From NCBI RefSeq assembly GCF_021739485.1, contig NZ_JAJFNK010000008.1:94312-158311 (forward strand): a stretch of DNA of 64,000 nt, read 5' to 3'. The stretch comes from Alicyclobacillus tolerans. GTDB lineage: Bacteria; Bacillota; Bacilli; Alicyclobacillales; Alicyclobacillaceae. Each line of letters begins with the position of its first letter. Position 1 is the stretch's first letter. The notes beneath the pieces were generated by a model. The model had not been told where the DNA came from and searched no databases. It worked only from the letters and a program-made list of their open reading frames with translations. Below are positions 1 to 8,964 of this stretch, in pieces. The translations under genes and the position numbers were made by a program.

Positions 1-1
1 C

Positions 2-397
2 TTAAGCACTACACCCTTGCCGCCCATCCCAAAGGTTATGGTCGTAACACGGCCCTTGACTTCGTCGGAGGCCAGCTTACTCAAGGCAAACGGCACGGAA
101 ATCGTCTCCCTGGTCGCACAGCCCGGTGGAGTCGCGGCTGCCGCCCAACCTCAACTGCCAGGGCCTGCGGCCGTGGCCGACGAGTTTAAGAAGTGGTCCG
201 CGCATCAATGGTCGGCAACGCCGAGCATTTCGTCCAGTGTGCCTTTTGTACAGGTGGACAAGCCAGTAGTGCCGGTTTTGACACAACAGGCCTTGGCAAA
301 CTTGCAAACCTCCATTGCTTCTCATCGCGCGTACGCTGCCGGCGCTTGGTCGCAGCTGCCGCCTTCGCTGCAACAGCTCTGGGGGCCGCTGTCGTAA
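2..397 (+). CDS. C-terminal part of an unrecognised protein (runs in from outside the window)
   Basis: The reading frame is open from base 2 to the TAA at 395-397, so only the last 131 or so residues are seen. The part is rich in Ala, Pro, Gln and Ser and shows no motif I recognise. It precedes the DUF3388 gene by about 70 bases on the same strand, so it may share a transcript. The overlapping antisense frame 77-445 is rejected because codon use and context favour this strand. Function unknown; even the identity as a true C-terminus is moderate. Confidence 0.45.
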   Translation, partial: LSTTPLPPIPKVMVVTRPLTSSEASLLKANGTEIVSLVAQPGGVAAAAQPQLPGPAAVADEFKKWSAHQWSATPSISSSVPFVQVDKPVVPVLTQQALANLQTSIASHRAYAAGAWSQLPPSLQQLWGPLS

Positions 398-466
398 AAG
401 CCCGTTTCGCAATACCCGGTAAAACGCCGATGAGGAAAGCCGCATGGGAAAGGAGTCGAAGGGTTC

Positions 467-1270
467 ATGTCGAATGAGAACCTAGGGGCAGATACGCCCG
501 CTGCAGAGTTTTATTTTCAGTACCGCATCAAAAAAGACAGACCGGGTCTGCTCGGTGACATTGCTTCCTTGCTTGGAATGCTGGGGTTTAACATTATGCA
601 ACTCGGCAGTGTATCCGAAACTGGCCGGGGGTTTTTGTTGCGCACCGACCATCCAGAAAGCGTCCACGTGCTGCGGAACATTGTCGAGACGCTCGAAGAC
701 ATAGAGTTGGCAGGACTTCGCACCCCGTCTTTGCGGGACCGCCTCGCGCTGCGGCACGGACGATTCATCGAACGAAGCGATACCGAGACTCGTACATACC
801 GTTTTGTTCGCGATGAGTTAGGTGTTATGGTTGACTTCTTGGGAGAATTGCTGAAAAGGCCGAAACGGCAAGTCATCGGAGTTCGCGGTCAACCGCGTGT
901 CGGGAAAACTGAAGCGATTGTGGCAGCGAGCGTGTACGCCAATAAACGGTGGACGTTCGTCTCGTCGACGCTGCTGAAGCAGACTTTGCTCAAAGAACTC
1001 CCGAGCGACGAATTGGTATCCGAGCAATTCGTCTACATCATCGATGGGGCGGTTTCGACACTGCGCGGAAACGAAGAGCACTTTCGCGTGGTCGACGAAG
1101 TATTGGCCTTGCCCGCTCCAGTAGTCATTGAACATCCGGACATTTTTGTGCACCACTCGCGTTTTGGTTGGCAAATCTTCGACATGTTGATTGAACTGCG
1201 CCGCGATCCCGACGAGCTCATTCAGTACGAACTATATGAACGCGAAGTCACGCACTGGCAGGGAGATTGA
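467..1270 (+). CDS. ymfK: YmfK-like DUF3388 protein with ACT and P-loop domains
   Basis: 267 residues. Residues about 18-85 look like an ACT-type ligand-binding fold (RPGLLGDIASLLGMLGFNI), and residues 141-148 form a Walker A-like loop (GQPRVGKT). This pairing is typical of the DUF3388 family, which in Bacillus lies just before rodZ (ymfM) and pgsA, as here. The biochemical role is not established. The ATG at 467 follows an AAAGGAG ribosome site. The gene ends 67 bases before rodZ. Family assignment is firm from context plus domain order; function is open. Confidence 0.85.
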   Translation: MSNENLGADTPAAEFYFQYRIKKDRPGLLGDIASLLGMLGFNIMQLGSVSETGRGFLLRTDHPESVHVLRNIVETLEDIELAGLRTPSLRDRLALRHGRFIERSDTETRTYRFVRDELGVMVDFLGELLKRPKRQVIGVRGQPRVGKTEAIVAASVYANKRWTFVSSTLLKQTLLKELPSDELVSEQFVYIIDGAVSTLRGNEEHFRVVDEVLALPAPVVIEHPDIFVHHSRFGWQIFDMLIELRRDPDELIQYELYEREVTHWQGD

Positions 1271-1337
1271 CGAATTTGCGAATGGCGCGGCGTAAAGGCA
1301 CGGTATTGAGGCACGGCGATGACCTGGAGGGAATGGA

Positions 1338-2438
1338 ATGCACGAATTAGGCCGACAACTCCGTGAAAAGCGGCTGCAACTGGGGATCGACCTCGACACG
1401 GTTCAAGAAAAAACAAAAATCCGCAAGCGTTACTTAAAGGCCCTCGAGGAAGGCAATTGGGACGTGATTCCGGGTGAAGTGTATGCCCGCGGTTTTGTCC
1501 GCAGTTACGCCGAGTTTTTGGGCCTCGACGGGCAAGAACTGTTGCGTTTGTTTGCTCCCATTCAAGACGTGAAGACCGGCGAATCCGCAAACGACGAAAC
1601 TCCTGCTGCACAGGACGCCCCTGTGCCGAGTTTGGGCAAGGGCCCAACTCGAGAGAACGCGGGCTTCCCTGACGCCTCCAAGCCCTTGCTCAGGCCGGAG
1701 AAAAGCGCCGCTGCTCCCGTCGATACCCGCGATTTTACGGACACCCAAGATGCTCGTGATGCTCGGGTGAAGCCTGTGCCTCAATCTGCGCCTGTGAGGC
1801 GGGAACGGAGGCCGCGGGTACAGGGGGGGCGCAGCTTGAACGGGCTGGGGCAAATTGGGGTCGTAGCCGGCGTACTCGTCATCCTGGCAGCCGGATGGTA
1901 TATGCTGAGCCACTCAGGGGGACAACAGTCGTCCGCGAACAGCCCGGGACAAAACAACTTTGCGGCGGTTGGAGGGTCCAATACGACGACTCCTGCAGCC
2001 CCGAAAGGGACAACCAACGTTCCGGCGAACGCTGCGACGAACGGTGTGAACGCCAATGTGACCAACCAAACTGCTGGGGGAGCGCAAAGCAACAACGCGA
2101 CAACCAATTCTCTATCCACCCAGAATCCACCTACGCAAATTTCGGCACAACCGTTTAATGGGCGGTCGCAAAACTACTCCGTCACGACGACTGGACCCAT
2201 GACGGTGCAGTTGGCGGCGACAAACGCCCAGTGTTGGGTCAGCGTCACAGCCGACGGTGCAGTTGTCGACGGGAGCGACATGATTAATCCCGGACAAAGC
2301 AAGTCGTGGCAAGCGACAAAATCAATGACCATCAATGTTGGACGCGTGGAATCTGTGCAGATTTCAGTCAATGGGCAGCCGGTGGTCTTGCCAAACGTCA
2401 ACGGAGCCATTTACGTGACATTTACGAAGTCTCCGTGA
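1338..2438 (+). CDS. rodZ: RodZ-like cell-shape protein (helix-turn-helix, one membrane span)
   Basis: 366 residues. An N-terminal helix-turn-helix of the HTH_25 type (residues 1-75, starting [19 protein letters not shown]) is followed by a low-complexity linker, a single transmembrane helix near residues 170-195 ([18 protein letters not shown]), an Asn/Thr/Ala-rich extracytoplasmic linker and a C-terminal DUF4115 beta domain ending near [15 protein letters not shown]. RodZ links MreB filaments to the cell-wall elongation machinery. The position between DUF3388 and YajQ/pgsA matches ymfM in Bacillus. Start ATG 1338 follows GGAGGGAATGG. Confidence 0.9.
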   Translation: MHELGRQLREKRLQLGIDLDTVQEKTKIRKRYLKALEEGNWDVIPGEVYARGFVRSYAEFLGLDGQELLRLFAPIQDVKTGESANDETPAAQDAPVPSLGKGPTRENAGFPDASKPLLRPEKSAAAPVDTRDFTDTQDARDARVKPVPQSAPVRRERRPRVQGGRSLNGLGQIGVVAGVLVILAAGWYMLSHSGGQQSSANSPGQNNFAAVGGSNTTTPAAPKGTTNVPANAATNGVNANVTNQTAGGAQSNNATTNSLSTQNPPTQISAQPFNGRSQNYSVTTTGPMTVQLAATNAQCWVSVTADGAVVDGSDMINPGQSKSWQATKSMTINVGRVESVQISVNGQPVVLPNVNGAIYVTFTKSP

Positions 2439-2505
2439 CGTAAGGCTAAGGCCCGTTTGGCCATCGGAGATGTTGGTTCGGACAAGTTTTGAGGAGGGAG
2501 AACAC

Positions 2506-3000
2506 ATGGCAAAGGATGCTTCTTTCGACGTGGTGTCGGAGGTGTCTGTTCAAGAAGTGGACAATGCCGTCAACCAGGCGCGCAAGGAAATTGAGACCCG
2601 GTTTGACTTTAAAGGAAGCAAAAGTGAAATTAGTTTTGACGGCACCGGAGCCATCACGATTGTTTCGGATGACGAATACAAGTTGAATTCCGTTTTTGAC
2701 GTTCTGCAGTCCAAGCTGGTCAAGCGCGGGGTGTCTCTGAAGTCCTTGAAACAAGGGAAACTAGAACCCGCAAGTGGAGGGCTGGTCCGGCAAGTTGTGA
2801 CTTTGCAGCAGGGCATCGAACAGGATGTCGCCAAGCAAATCACGAAGCTGGTGAAAGAGTCAAAAATAAAGGTTCAGGCGACCATCCAGGGAGACAGTTT
2901 GCGTATTTCTGGGAAAAACAAGGATGATCTGCAGCAAGTTATTCAGTTGTTGCGCGATGCGGACCTGCCCATCCCGCTGCAATTCGTAAACTATCGTTAA
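2506..3000 (+). CDS. yajQ: YajQ family nucleotide-binding protein
   Basis: 164 residues from the ATG at 2506, chosen because GAGGAGGGAG lies just upstream; an earlier in-frame start at 2470 lacks one. The N-terminus ([20 protein letters not shown]) and the segment [13 protein letters not shown] are hallmarks of YajQ (DUF520). Members bind nucleotides, and some bind cyclic di-GMP in proteobacteria; whether this one does is unknown. It is encoded between rodZ and pgsA and lies upstream of its own short intergenic gap carrying the pgsA promoter. Confidence 0.92.
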   Translation: MAKDASFDVVSEVSVQEVDNAVNQARKEIETRFDFKGSKSEISFDGTGAITIVSDDEYKLNSVFDVLQSKLVKRGVSLKSLKQGKLEPASGGLVRQVVTLQQGIEQDVAKQITKLVKESKIKVQATIQGDSLRISGKNKDDLQQVIQLLRDADLPIPLQFVNYR

Positions 3001-3028
3001 TTTGTCAACAATCGTCAAGCACCTTGCT

Positions 3029-3058
3029 TTGACACTGCTCTTTGCGCTGCGCTATACT
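3029..3058 (+). promoter_or_regulatory. Predicted sigma-A promoter of pgsA
   Basis: TTGACA at 3029-3034 and TATACT at 3053-3058 are separated by 18 bases. It lies in the gap between yajQ and pgsA and would start a transcript near 3065, giving a leader of about 85 bases for pgsA-cinA. Confidence 0.7.
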
Positions 3059-3151
3059 GATTGCAGTCATTGTTGCCGTGAAAACTACGATTCCGGCTCA
3101 GCTCGGAACTGAGATACGTGCGAGTTTGAACCTGATTGGGGCGTGTGTTCA

Positions 3152-3730
3152 TTGAATCTGGCTAACCGAATCACGATAGCCAGAATCTTTTTAGTTCCAG
3201 TAGTGATTTTTTTACTGCTGATCCGCTACAATTTTTGGTCTGTAACCATCAATCACCGCACCACAACCGGCAGTGAAATCATTGCTGCATTTGTGTTTAT
3301 TGTGGTGGCCAGTACGGATGCACTGGACGGATACATCGCGCGTAAACGGCAACTCATTACGAATTTTGGGAAGTTTTTGGACCCGTTAGCGGATAAGCTG
3401 TTGATCTCGGCGGTTTTGATTAGTCTTGTGGAGATGCACAGGTTGTCGGCATGGGTGGCCATTTTGATTATCAGCCGAGAGTTCGCGGTGACAGGTTTGA
3501 GGTTGGTGGCGGCAGCGGAAGGAACGGTTTTGGCTGCAAGCAAGCTCGGGAAACTCAAAACGGTCACGCAAATCGTTGCGATTGTGGCCCTTATCATCAA
3601 TAACTTTCCATTTTCGTTTGTTGGCTTCGATTTTGACACGATCATGGTCTACGTCATGGTGTTGATTACCCTCGCATCCGGCATCGACTACTTTATTAAG
3701 AATAAGAGCGTAATCGATGTTACAAGTTAG
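3152..3730 (+). CDS. pgsA: CDP-diacylglycerol--glycerol-3-phosphate 3-phosphatidyltransferase
   Basis: Makes phosphatidylglycerol phosphate, the first committed step to phosphatidylglycerol, in the membrane. The CDP-alcohol phosphotransferase motif DxxDGxxARxxxxxxxxGxxxDxxxD is fully present (DALDGYIARKRQ ... GKFLDPLAD). Several hydrophobic helices flank it. The start is uncertain: TTG at 3152 gives the family-typical MNLANRITIAR, while an in-frame GTG at 3143 adds three residues; neither has a strong ribosome site. It is followed after about 45 bases by cinA, the usual Bacillus order. Confidence 0.93.
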   Translation: MNLANRITIARIFLVPVVIFLLLIRYNFWSVTINHRTTTGSEIIAAFVFIVVASTDALDGYIARKRQLITNFGKFLDPLADKLLISAVLISLVEMHRLSAWVAILIISREFAVTGLRLVAAAEGTVLAASKLGKLKTVTQIVAIVALIINNFPFSFVGFDFDTIMVYVMVLITLASGIDYFIKNKSVIDVTS

Positions 3731-3776
3731 GTAGTCAAATGTCACGGAATCCTGTAAAGGTATGGGAGTTGGACAA

Positions 3777-5030
3777 GTGAGTCAAGTTTGCAAAGCCGAA
3801 CACATCGCCGTGGGTTCGGAAATTTTACTGGGGCAAATTCTGAACGGACACGCACGGGCGATTTCATTGGAGTTTGCGGCGCATGGCTTAAACCTCTATT
3901 ATCACAGTGCGGTTGGAGACAACATGGAGCGGATTTTGCAATCGCTTGAAATTGCCCGCTCTCGCTCGAACGTTGTCGTTGTGACCGGTGGACTAGGCCC
4001 CACGAAAGACGATTTGACCAAAGAAGCATTGGCGGCTTTCTTGAACCGGCCCCTCGAGCTATCCGAGGACTCGCTGCGCGCGCTTGAAGCCTATTTTGTG
4101 GCGCGCAAGCGGCGTATGCCCGAAGAAAATCGCAAACAGGCGCTGTGCATCAGCGGCGGCGAGGTCCTGCCAAATCCCAATGGAACCGCACCCGGTCAGT
4201 ACGTCGAAGCCGACGGAGTCCACTACTTTCTGTTGCCGGGCCCCCCGTTGGAAATGGTGCCGATGCTGAAAAACGAGGTGCTGCCTCGCCTGCGGACTGT
4301 GTTTTCCAACCAAACCCGGATCGTATCGCGCGTTCTGCACTTTTGCGGAATTGGCGAGTCCGATGTAGATGAACAAATCGGAGAGCTGACTGCCGCGAAG
4401 AACCCGACAGTGGCGCCGCTGGCTTCCGAAGGCGAGATGTTGCTGCGCATTACGGCCGCTGGCAATTCGGACACTGAGGCACAGCAGTACATTACACCTG
4501 TGGAGCAGATGCTGAGGGAGAAATTTGCGTCGTTTATTTACGGCGTGGACGATGAGACCTTGCCAAGCGTCGTCTTAAAGGTGCTGTCCGGGGCCGGGCA
4601 AACGCTGGCTGTGGCGGAAAGCTGCACGGGTGGACTGATCGCTTCGATGTTAACTGCAATCCCCGGGTCTTCTGCTTATTTCGCAGGCGGCGTCGTGGCC
4701 TATCAGAACGAAGTGAAGGAGAAACAACTCGGCGTCCATTCAGAGACTTTGACGGCGTTTGGCGCCGTCTCCGAACAAACCGCACGCGAAATGGCGGAAG
4801 GTGTCCGGAGTCGACTGAACTCGACGTACGGTTTATCCGTGACGGGTATTGCGGGTCCTTCTGGCGGGACGCCCGAAAAACCAGTAGGTCTCGTCTACGG
4901 TGCGGTTGCGGGACCTGACGGAACGCAGGTTTTTCGGATGCAGTTCCGGGGCAGCCGGGAACAAGTTCGGATTCGGACGGCGAAGCAAATGCTGTGGCGC
5001 CTCTGGCGTATGGTGGTTGTAAAGGCGTAA
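3777..5030 (+). CDS. cinA: CinA competence/damage-inducible protein (NMN deamidase family)
   Basis: About 417 residues. The N-terminal MoCF/MogA-like domain begins HIAVGSEILLGQILN and includes VVVTGGLGPTKDDLT; the C-terminal CinA amidase domain includes AESCTGGLIASML and VTGIAGPSGGTPEKPVG. Known members deamidate nicotinamide mononucleotide or hydrolyse ADP-ribose. GTG 3777 is preferred because GGGAG lies 8 bases upstream; an ATG at 3762 is possible. It sits between pgsA and recA as in many Bacillota, here with a DEAD-box gene inserted before recA. Confidence 0.93.
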   Translation: MSQVCKAEHIAVGSEILLGQILNGHARAISLEFAAHGLNLYYHSAVGDNMERILQSLEIARSRSNVVVVTGGLGPTKDDLTKEALAAFLNRPLELSEDSLRALEAYFVARKRRMPEENRKQALCISGGEVLPNPNGTAPGQYVEADGVHYFLLPGPPLEMVPMLKNEVLPRLRTVFSNQTRIVSRVLHFCGIGESDVDEQIGELTAAKNPTVAPLASEGEMLLRITAAGNSDTEAQQYITPVEQMLREKFASFIYGVDDETLPSVVLKVLSGAGQTLAVAESCTGGLIASMLTAIPGSSAYFAGGVVAYQNEVKEKQLGVHSETLTAFGAVSEQTAREMAEGVRSRLNSTYGLSVTGIAGPSGGTPEKPVGLVYGAVAGPDGTQVFRMQFRGSREQVRIRTAKQMLWRLWRMVVVKA

Positions 5031-5214
5031 AAGCGTGAAGGCTTTGTGCTTGGCTGCTGTATTGAACGTCAACGCAGCGGTGACTGTGTGAACGGTGGAT
5101 GCAGTTTTAGAGCGCAAGCCCACTGGTTTTCGCCCCTTTGTACATGCCACTTTTGTTTTCGTATTTTTGACATACCTATTTTTTCAACGCATTGGAACGG
5201 TGCCCATTCGTTTC

Positions 5215-5250
5215 AGCGTATTTGAACGTGCATGAGCGTATTTGAACGTG
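5215..5250 (+). repeat. Tandem 16-base direct repeat upstream of the DEAD-box gene
   Basis: AGCGTATTTGAACGTG occurs at 5215-5230 and again at 5235-5250, four bases apart, just before the ribosome site of the helicase gene at 5271. A two-site operator or a recent slip duplication are both possible. Confidence 0.6.
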
Positions 5251-5270
5251 AATGTTAGAAAGGTGATATT

Positions 5271-6851
5271 ATGACTTCTTTTGAGGATTTTTCCCTGAGC
5301 CGCCGCGTGCAGCAATCCATCGACGAGATGGGGTTTGAGGAGCCGTCTCCGATTCAAGCAGCTTGTATTCCCATTGTTCTATCCGGAAGCGATGCGATTG
5401 GCCAGGCTCAAACAGGGACCGGAAAAACGGCAGCGTTTGGCATCCCCATCGTCGAGCGGGCGACGCCCGACAAACACGTACAAGCCCTGGTGCTGACGCC
5501 AACCCGTGAGCTGGCCATTCAAGTGGCTGGCGAATTTCGCAAAATCGGCAAATACAAGCGCGTACGCACTTTGCCGATTTACGGCGGCCAGTCGATTGGC
5601 CACCAAATCCGGGCTTTGCAGCAGGGTGTTCAGGTCGTGATTGGAACCCCTGGACGCGTGCTGGACCACTTGCGGCGCGGCACGTTGAAGCTTTCCCATG
5701 TCAAAACCGTCGTCTTGGACGAAGCTGATGAAATGCTGGATATGGGCTTTATTGAGGACATTGAGTCCATTCTAAAAGAAACGCCGGATGAGCGGCAGAC
5801 ACTGCTGTTTTCGGCGACGTTTCCAAGTGAAGTAAAGCGGCTGTCTGGACGTTATATGAAGTCGCCGCAGCACGTGACCGTCAACCGCGGAGAAATGACC
5901 GTCCCGCTGATTGACCAAGTGTATTACAAAGTCCTGGAACGGAGTAAATTGGACAGTTTGTGCCGCGTGGTGGACAGTGAAGAGGTTCAACTCGGCATCA
6001 TCTTCTGCCGAACCAAGCGCGGTGTCGACGAGTTGGTCGAAGCGCTGTTGGCGCGCGGCTATTTGGGCGACGGATTGCACGGCGATCTCAGCCAAGCTCA
6101 ACGCGATCGCGTCATGAAGAAATTCCGCGATAACGACATCGAACTTCTCGTTGCTACCGACGTGGCAGCGCGGGGCATCGATGTGGAGAACGTCACTCAC
6201 GTCATTAACTACGATATTCCGCAGGACCCTGAGTCTTACGTTCACCGCATCGGCCGAACGGGTCGAGCTGGGAAGAGGGGCCTGGCCATTACGTTGGTGA
6301 CTCCGCGTGAGTTTAAACTCTTGAAACAAATTGAGCGGGAAACACATGCCAAGATGATGGTGCGCGAAGTTCCATCGCTCGAAGACGTTGCCGAACGGCA
6401 AGCGGAAGGCTGGCGAAACCGCATTGTGGAGGCCATCCAAAGCGGCGGTTTGGGGCATTACCGGGCTATCCTCGGGAACATCATCGACGACCACGACCCC
6501 ATTGACGTTGCGTGTGCCGCACTGAAACTGGCGTCTGCAGGGGAACTTGAGAATCAGTCGGATGTGGATTACGACTTTGGAGATACTGGCGCCACGCCGG
6601 GAATGGTGCGTTTCTTTGTAAACGTCGGGCGTTCGGCGAGAATCAGCCCCGCAGATTTGGTTCGCACCATTTCCGAGGAAGCGGGTGTACCGGGTCAGTC
6701 GGTGGGTAAGATCGACATTTTTGACCGCTTCACGTTTGTGGAGATTGAACAGGAATCGGCTCCCTTTGTTTACGAGGCCCTCCGTCAGAGCCGCATCAAC
6801 GGGGCCCGGGTCAACATGGAACCGGCTAAGCCGCGCACACGGACGCGGTAA
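5271..6851 (+). CDS. DEAD-box ATP-dependent RNA helicase with DbpA-type RNA-binding domain
   Basis: 526 residues. Conserved helicase motifs appear in order: Q motif region (GFEEPSPIQ), Walker A (AQTGTGKTA), PTRELA, TPGR, DEAD, SAT, ARGID and HRIGRTGRAG. Residues about 440-520 form a DbpA/CsdA-like RNA-binding domain (VRFFVNVGRSARISPADLV), so this is a DeaD/CshA-class enzyme likely acting in ribosome assembly or RNA turnover. ATG 5271 follows GAAAGGTG. Its own terminator follows at 6882-6913. The exact orthologue (cshA, deaD or yxiN) cannot be fixed by reading. Confidence 0.93.
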   Translation: MTSFEDFSLSRRVQQSIDEMGFEEPSPIQAACIPIVLSGSDAIGQAQTGTGKTAAFGIPIVERATPDKHVQALVLTPTRELAIQVAGEFRKIGKYKRVRTLPIYGGQSIGHQIRALQQGVQVVIGTPGRVLDHLRRGTLKLSHVKTVVLDEADEMLDMGFIEDIESILKETPDERQTLLFSATFPSEVKRLSGRYMKSPQHVTVNRGEMTVPLIDQVYYKVLERSKLDSLCRVVDSEEVQLGIIFCRTKRGVDELVEALLARGYLGDGLHGDLSQAQRDRVMKKFRDNDIELLVATDVAARGIDVENVTHVINYDIPQDPESYVHRIGRTGRAGKRGLAITLVTPREFKLLKQIERETHAKMMVREVPSLEDVAERQAEGWRNRIVEAIQSGGLGHYRAILGNIIDDHDPIDVACAALKLASAGELENQSDVDYDFGDTGATPGMVRFFVNVGRSARISPADLVRTISEEAGVPGQSVGKIDIFDRFTFVEIEQESAPFVYEALRQSRINGARVNMEPAKPRTRTR

Positions 6852-6881
6852 ATCGCAATTGGACGAAAAGGGTTAAGCATT

Positions 6882-6913
6882 GCGGCCGCTTGAGCAGCGG
6901 CCGTATTTTTTTT
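6882..6913 (+). terminator. Rho-independent terminator of the helicase gene
   Basis: GC-rich inverted repeat (GCGGCCGCT ... AGCAGCGGCCG) followed by a run of eight T. Confidence 0.85.
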
Positions 6914-6990
6914 CGAAACCAGGCTTGTTTTAGCGTGTGTCTGCCGCAATTTTGTCATTCCTCGGAGGCGGGCAGGTTTCAATAGGTATG

Positions 6991-7029
6991 CGAACAAACG
7001 TTTGCATAAGTTAGCGAAACTGATACAAT
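6991..7029 (+). promoter_or_regulatory. LexA/DinR box overlapping the recA promoter
   Basis: CGAACAAACGTTTG at 6991-7004 matches the Gram-positive SOS box CGAAC-N4-GTTYG. A promoter overlaps it: TTGCAT at 7002-7007, a 16-base spacer and TACAAT at 7024-7029. LexA bound here would cover the -35 element, so recA, and probably recX by read-through, should be induced by DNA damage. Confidence 0.85.
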
Positions 7030-7144
7030 AGTAAGCAGGAAAGATGCGGTCTAACACGAAATCAAGAGAAATGAGCCGGAATTGACGAATCAACCACCGC
7101 GTGGTGGGTTTGGACAATCAGGTACACGCTGAGGATGGTGCACA

Positions 7145-8197
7145 ATGAACGATAAGCGCGCGGCGCTGGATATGGCGTTAAAACAGATTGAGAAGCAGTT
7201 TGGCAAAGGCTCGATTATGCGTTTGGGTGAAGCGTCCGCTTCGATGAATGTAGAAACGGTTCCCACAGGGTCCCTGGCTCTAGACATTGCGCTTGGAGTT
7301 GGGGGATTGCCTCGAGGCCGCATTATTGAAATTTACGGACCTGAGTCGTCCGGAAAGACCACGGTGGCGTTGCACGCTGTCGCAGAAGTCCAAAAGCGCG
7401 GGGGGCAAGCGGCGTTTATCGACGCTGAACACGCCCTTGACCCATTGTATGCGGGCAAACTGGGCGTCAACATCGACGACTTGTTGATCTCGCAGCCTGA
7501 CACGGGCGAGCAGGCTCTGGAAATTGCCGAAGCTTTGGTCCGAAGCGGGGCTGTGGACATCATCGTCGTCGACTCGGTTGCTGCTTTGGTCCCTAAAAAT
7601 GAACTGGAAGGCGACATGGGCGATTCCCATGTGGGCTTGCAGGCGCGGCTGATGTCTCAGGCCCTGCGCAAACTGGCGGGTGCTATCAGCAAGTCCCGTA
7701 CCCTTGCTGTTTTTATTAACCAGATCCGCGAGAAAGTCGGAGTGATGTTTGGCAATCCGGAGACGACCACTGGCGGTCGTGCCCTCAAGTTTTACGCCAC
7801 GGTTCGCCTGGAAGTCCGGAGAGCGGAGGCCTTGAAGCAAGGCAACGACATCGTCGGCAGCCGAACGAAGATCAAGGTTGTGAAAAACAAAGTGGCACCG
7901 CCTTTCAAACAGGCCGAAGTGGATATCATGTTCGGCGAAGGGATTTCTAAAGAAGGAAGTATTATCGACATCGGGACGGAAATCGACGTGGTCCAAAAAA
8001 GCGGCGCCTGGTACTCCTTTGGAGATGAACGACTGGGCCAAGGGCGCGAAAATGCCAAACAGTTTCTGAAGGAGCATCCTGAAATTGCAGACGTGGTGGA
8101 AGCGCAGATTCGGAACTTCTACAACGTGGGCGGCGCTGTCGCAAGTGTAGCCGCAGCGGCGGATGCGGACGAAGAAGTGTTCGACTTTGACGAGTGA
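7145..8197 (+). CDS. recA: Recombinase RecA
   Basis: 350 residues. Forms filaments on single-stranded DNA, drives strand exchange and triggers LexA self-cleavage. Walker [10 protein letters not shown] lies near residues 65-73 and Walker B is [10 protein letters not shown]; the MAW-like motif, L1 region ([19 protein letters not shown]) and L2 ([19 protein letters not shown]) are intact. The acidic tail ends [14 protein letters not shown] 7145 follows GAGGATGGTGCACA. The 3' end overlaps recX. An SOS box lies at 6991-7004. Confidence 0.99.
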   Translation: MNDKRAALDMALKQIEKQFGKGSIMRLGEASASMNVETVPTGSLALDIALGVGGLPRGRIIEIYGPESSGKTTVALHAVAEVQKRGGQAAFIDAEHALDPLYAGKLGVNIDDLLISQPDTGEQALEIAEALVRSGAVDIIVVDSVAALVPKNELEGDMGDSHVGLQARLMSQALRKLAGAISKSRTLAVFINQIREKVGVMFGNPETTTGGRALKFYATVRLEVRRAEALKQGNDIVGSRTKIKVVKNKVAPPFKQAEVDIMFGEGISKEGSIIDIGTEIDVVQKSGAWYSFGDERLGQGRENAKQFLKEHPEIADVVEAQIRNFYNVGGAVASVAAAADADEEVFDFDE

Positions 8198-8834
8198 TGA
8201 AATCGTCGCCCTCGAGCCGGTCCGGGGAAAGTCCAGCTTGGTTCGAGTCGTACTGCGGGACCTCGGTGTGATTGAGATTCCGCTCCCGGTGTGGGCCGAC
8301 GGAGGTTACCGCATTGGCATGCAACTGAATGAGGAAGAAATCGAGGTTTTATCACTGCAAGCCGAGGTGGCAAAGGCATGGGAGCTTGCGCTGTCCTCCT
8401 TGGACCGCAAGCCCCGCACTGTGCGGGAAATGGACGGCTACCTCCGGAAAAAGGGCGTGACGGGTCAGGTTCGGGAGCAGGTTGTTCAAAACTTGCTGGA
8501 CAGGAATCTTTTGAGTGACGAACAGTATGCGAAACTCTTTTCGACGGCGCGCGGGAAGCGGATGAGTCGCGCTGAACTGGCATGGAAGCTGCAACAGCGC
8601 GGAGTGGGCCGAGAGGTTTTTGAACCGGTTTTAAACACCGACGAGGCTTTGCAAGCCGAACGGTTGGCCGCGGAACAAACCGGCAAAAAGTGCTGGAGAC
8701 GCTACAGGGGCGAAGAACCCTTGCAACGACGACAGAAGACGGCCGCATACATGCAGCGGCACGGCTTTTCGACGAGTGTCATCCGGCAGGTGTTGTCCGA
8801 GTTGGAGCGCCAATCGGAGGACTTGCTTCCTTGA
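8163..8834 (+). CDS. recX: RecA regulator RecX
   Basis: About 223 residues from ATG 8163, or 215 from TTG 8187; both overlap the recA 3' end and neither has a strong ribosome site, so translational coupling is likely. The three-helix repeats typical of RecX are visible ([53 protein letters not shown]). RecX binds RecA filaments and limits or modulates recombination. Its stop codon lies inside the -35 element of the rny promoter. Confidence 0.9.
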   Translation: MRTKKCSTLTSDEIVALEPVRGKSSLVRVVLRDLGVIEIPLPVWADGGYRIGMQLNEEEIEVLSLQAEVAKAWELALSSLDRKPRTVREMDGYLRKKGVTGQVREQVVQNLLDRNLLSDEQYAKLFSTARGKRMSRAELAWKLQQRGVGREVFEPVLNTDEALQAERLAAEQTGKKCWRRYRGEEPLQRRQKTAAYMQRHGFSTSVIRQVLSELERQSEDLLP

Positions 8835-8860
8835 CATCGTTTCATAGAAAAAGATAAAAT
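8831..8860 (+). promoter_or_regulatory. Predicted sigma-A promoter of rny
   Basis: TTGACA at 8831-8836 and TAAAAT at 8855-8860 with an 18-base spacer. The -35 overlaps the last codons of recX. Confidence 0.7.
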
Positions 8861-8964
8861 AAAAATGCGTATCGTTACGGCCTCTAGCTCGAAATGTTTT
8901 CGGAGTGCCTCTGAGCATCGCTTATTCGATGCCTGTGGCTTGAGCAAGGAGGCAGTTTTGTCAT

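Noticed and set aside
193..477. 94-residue + frame and the 77-445 antisense frame at the window start
   Set aside because: They overlap the partial CDS 2-397 in other frames and have no ribosome site.
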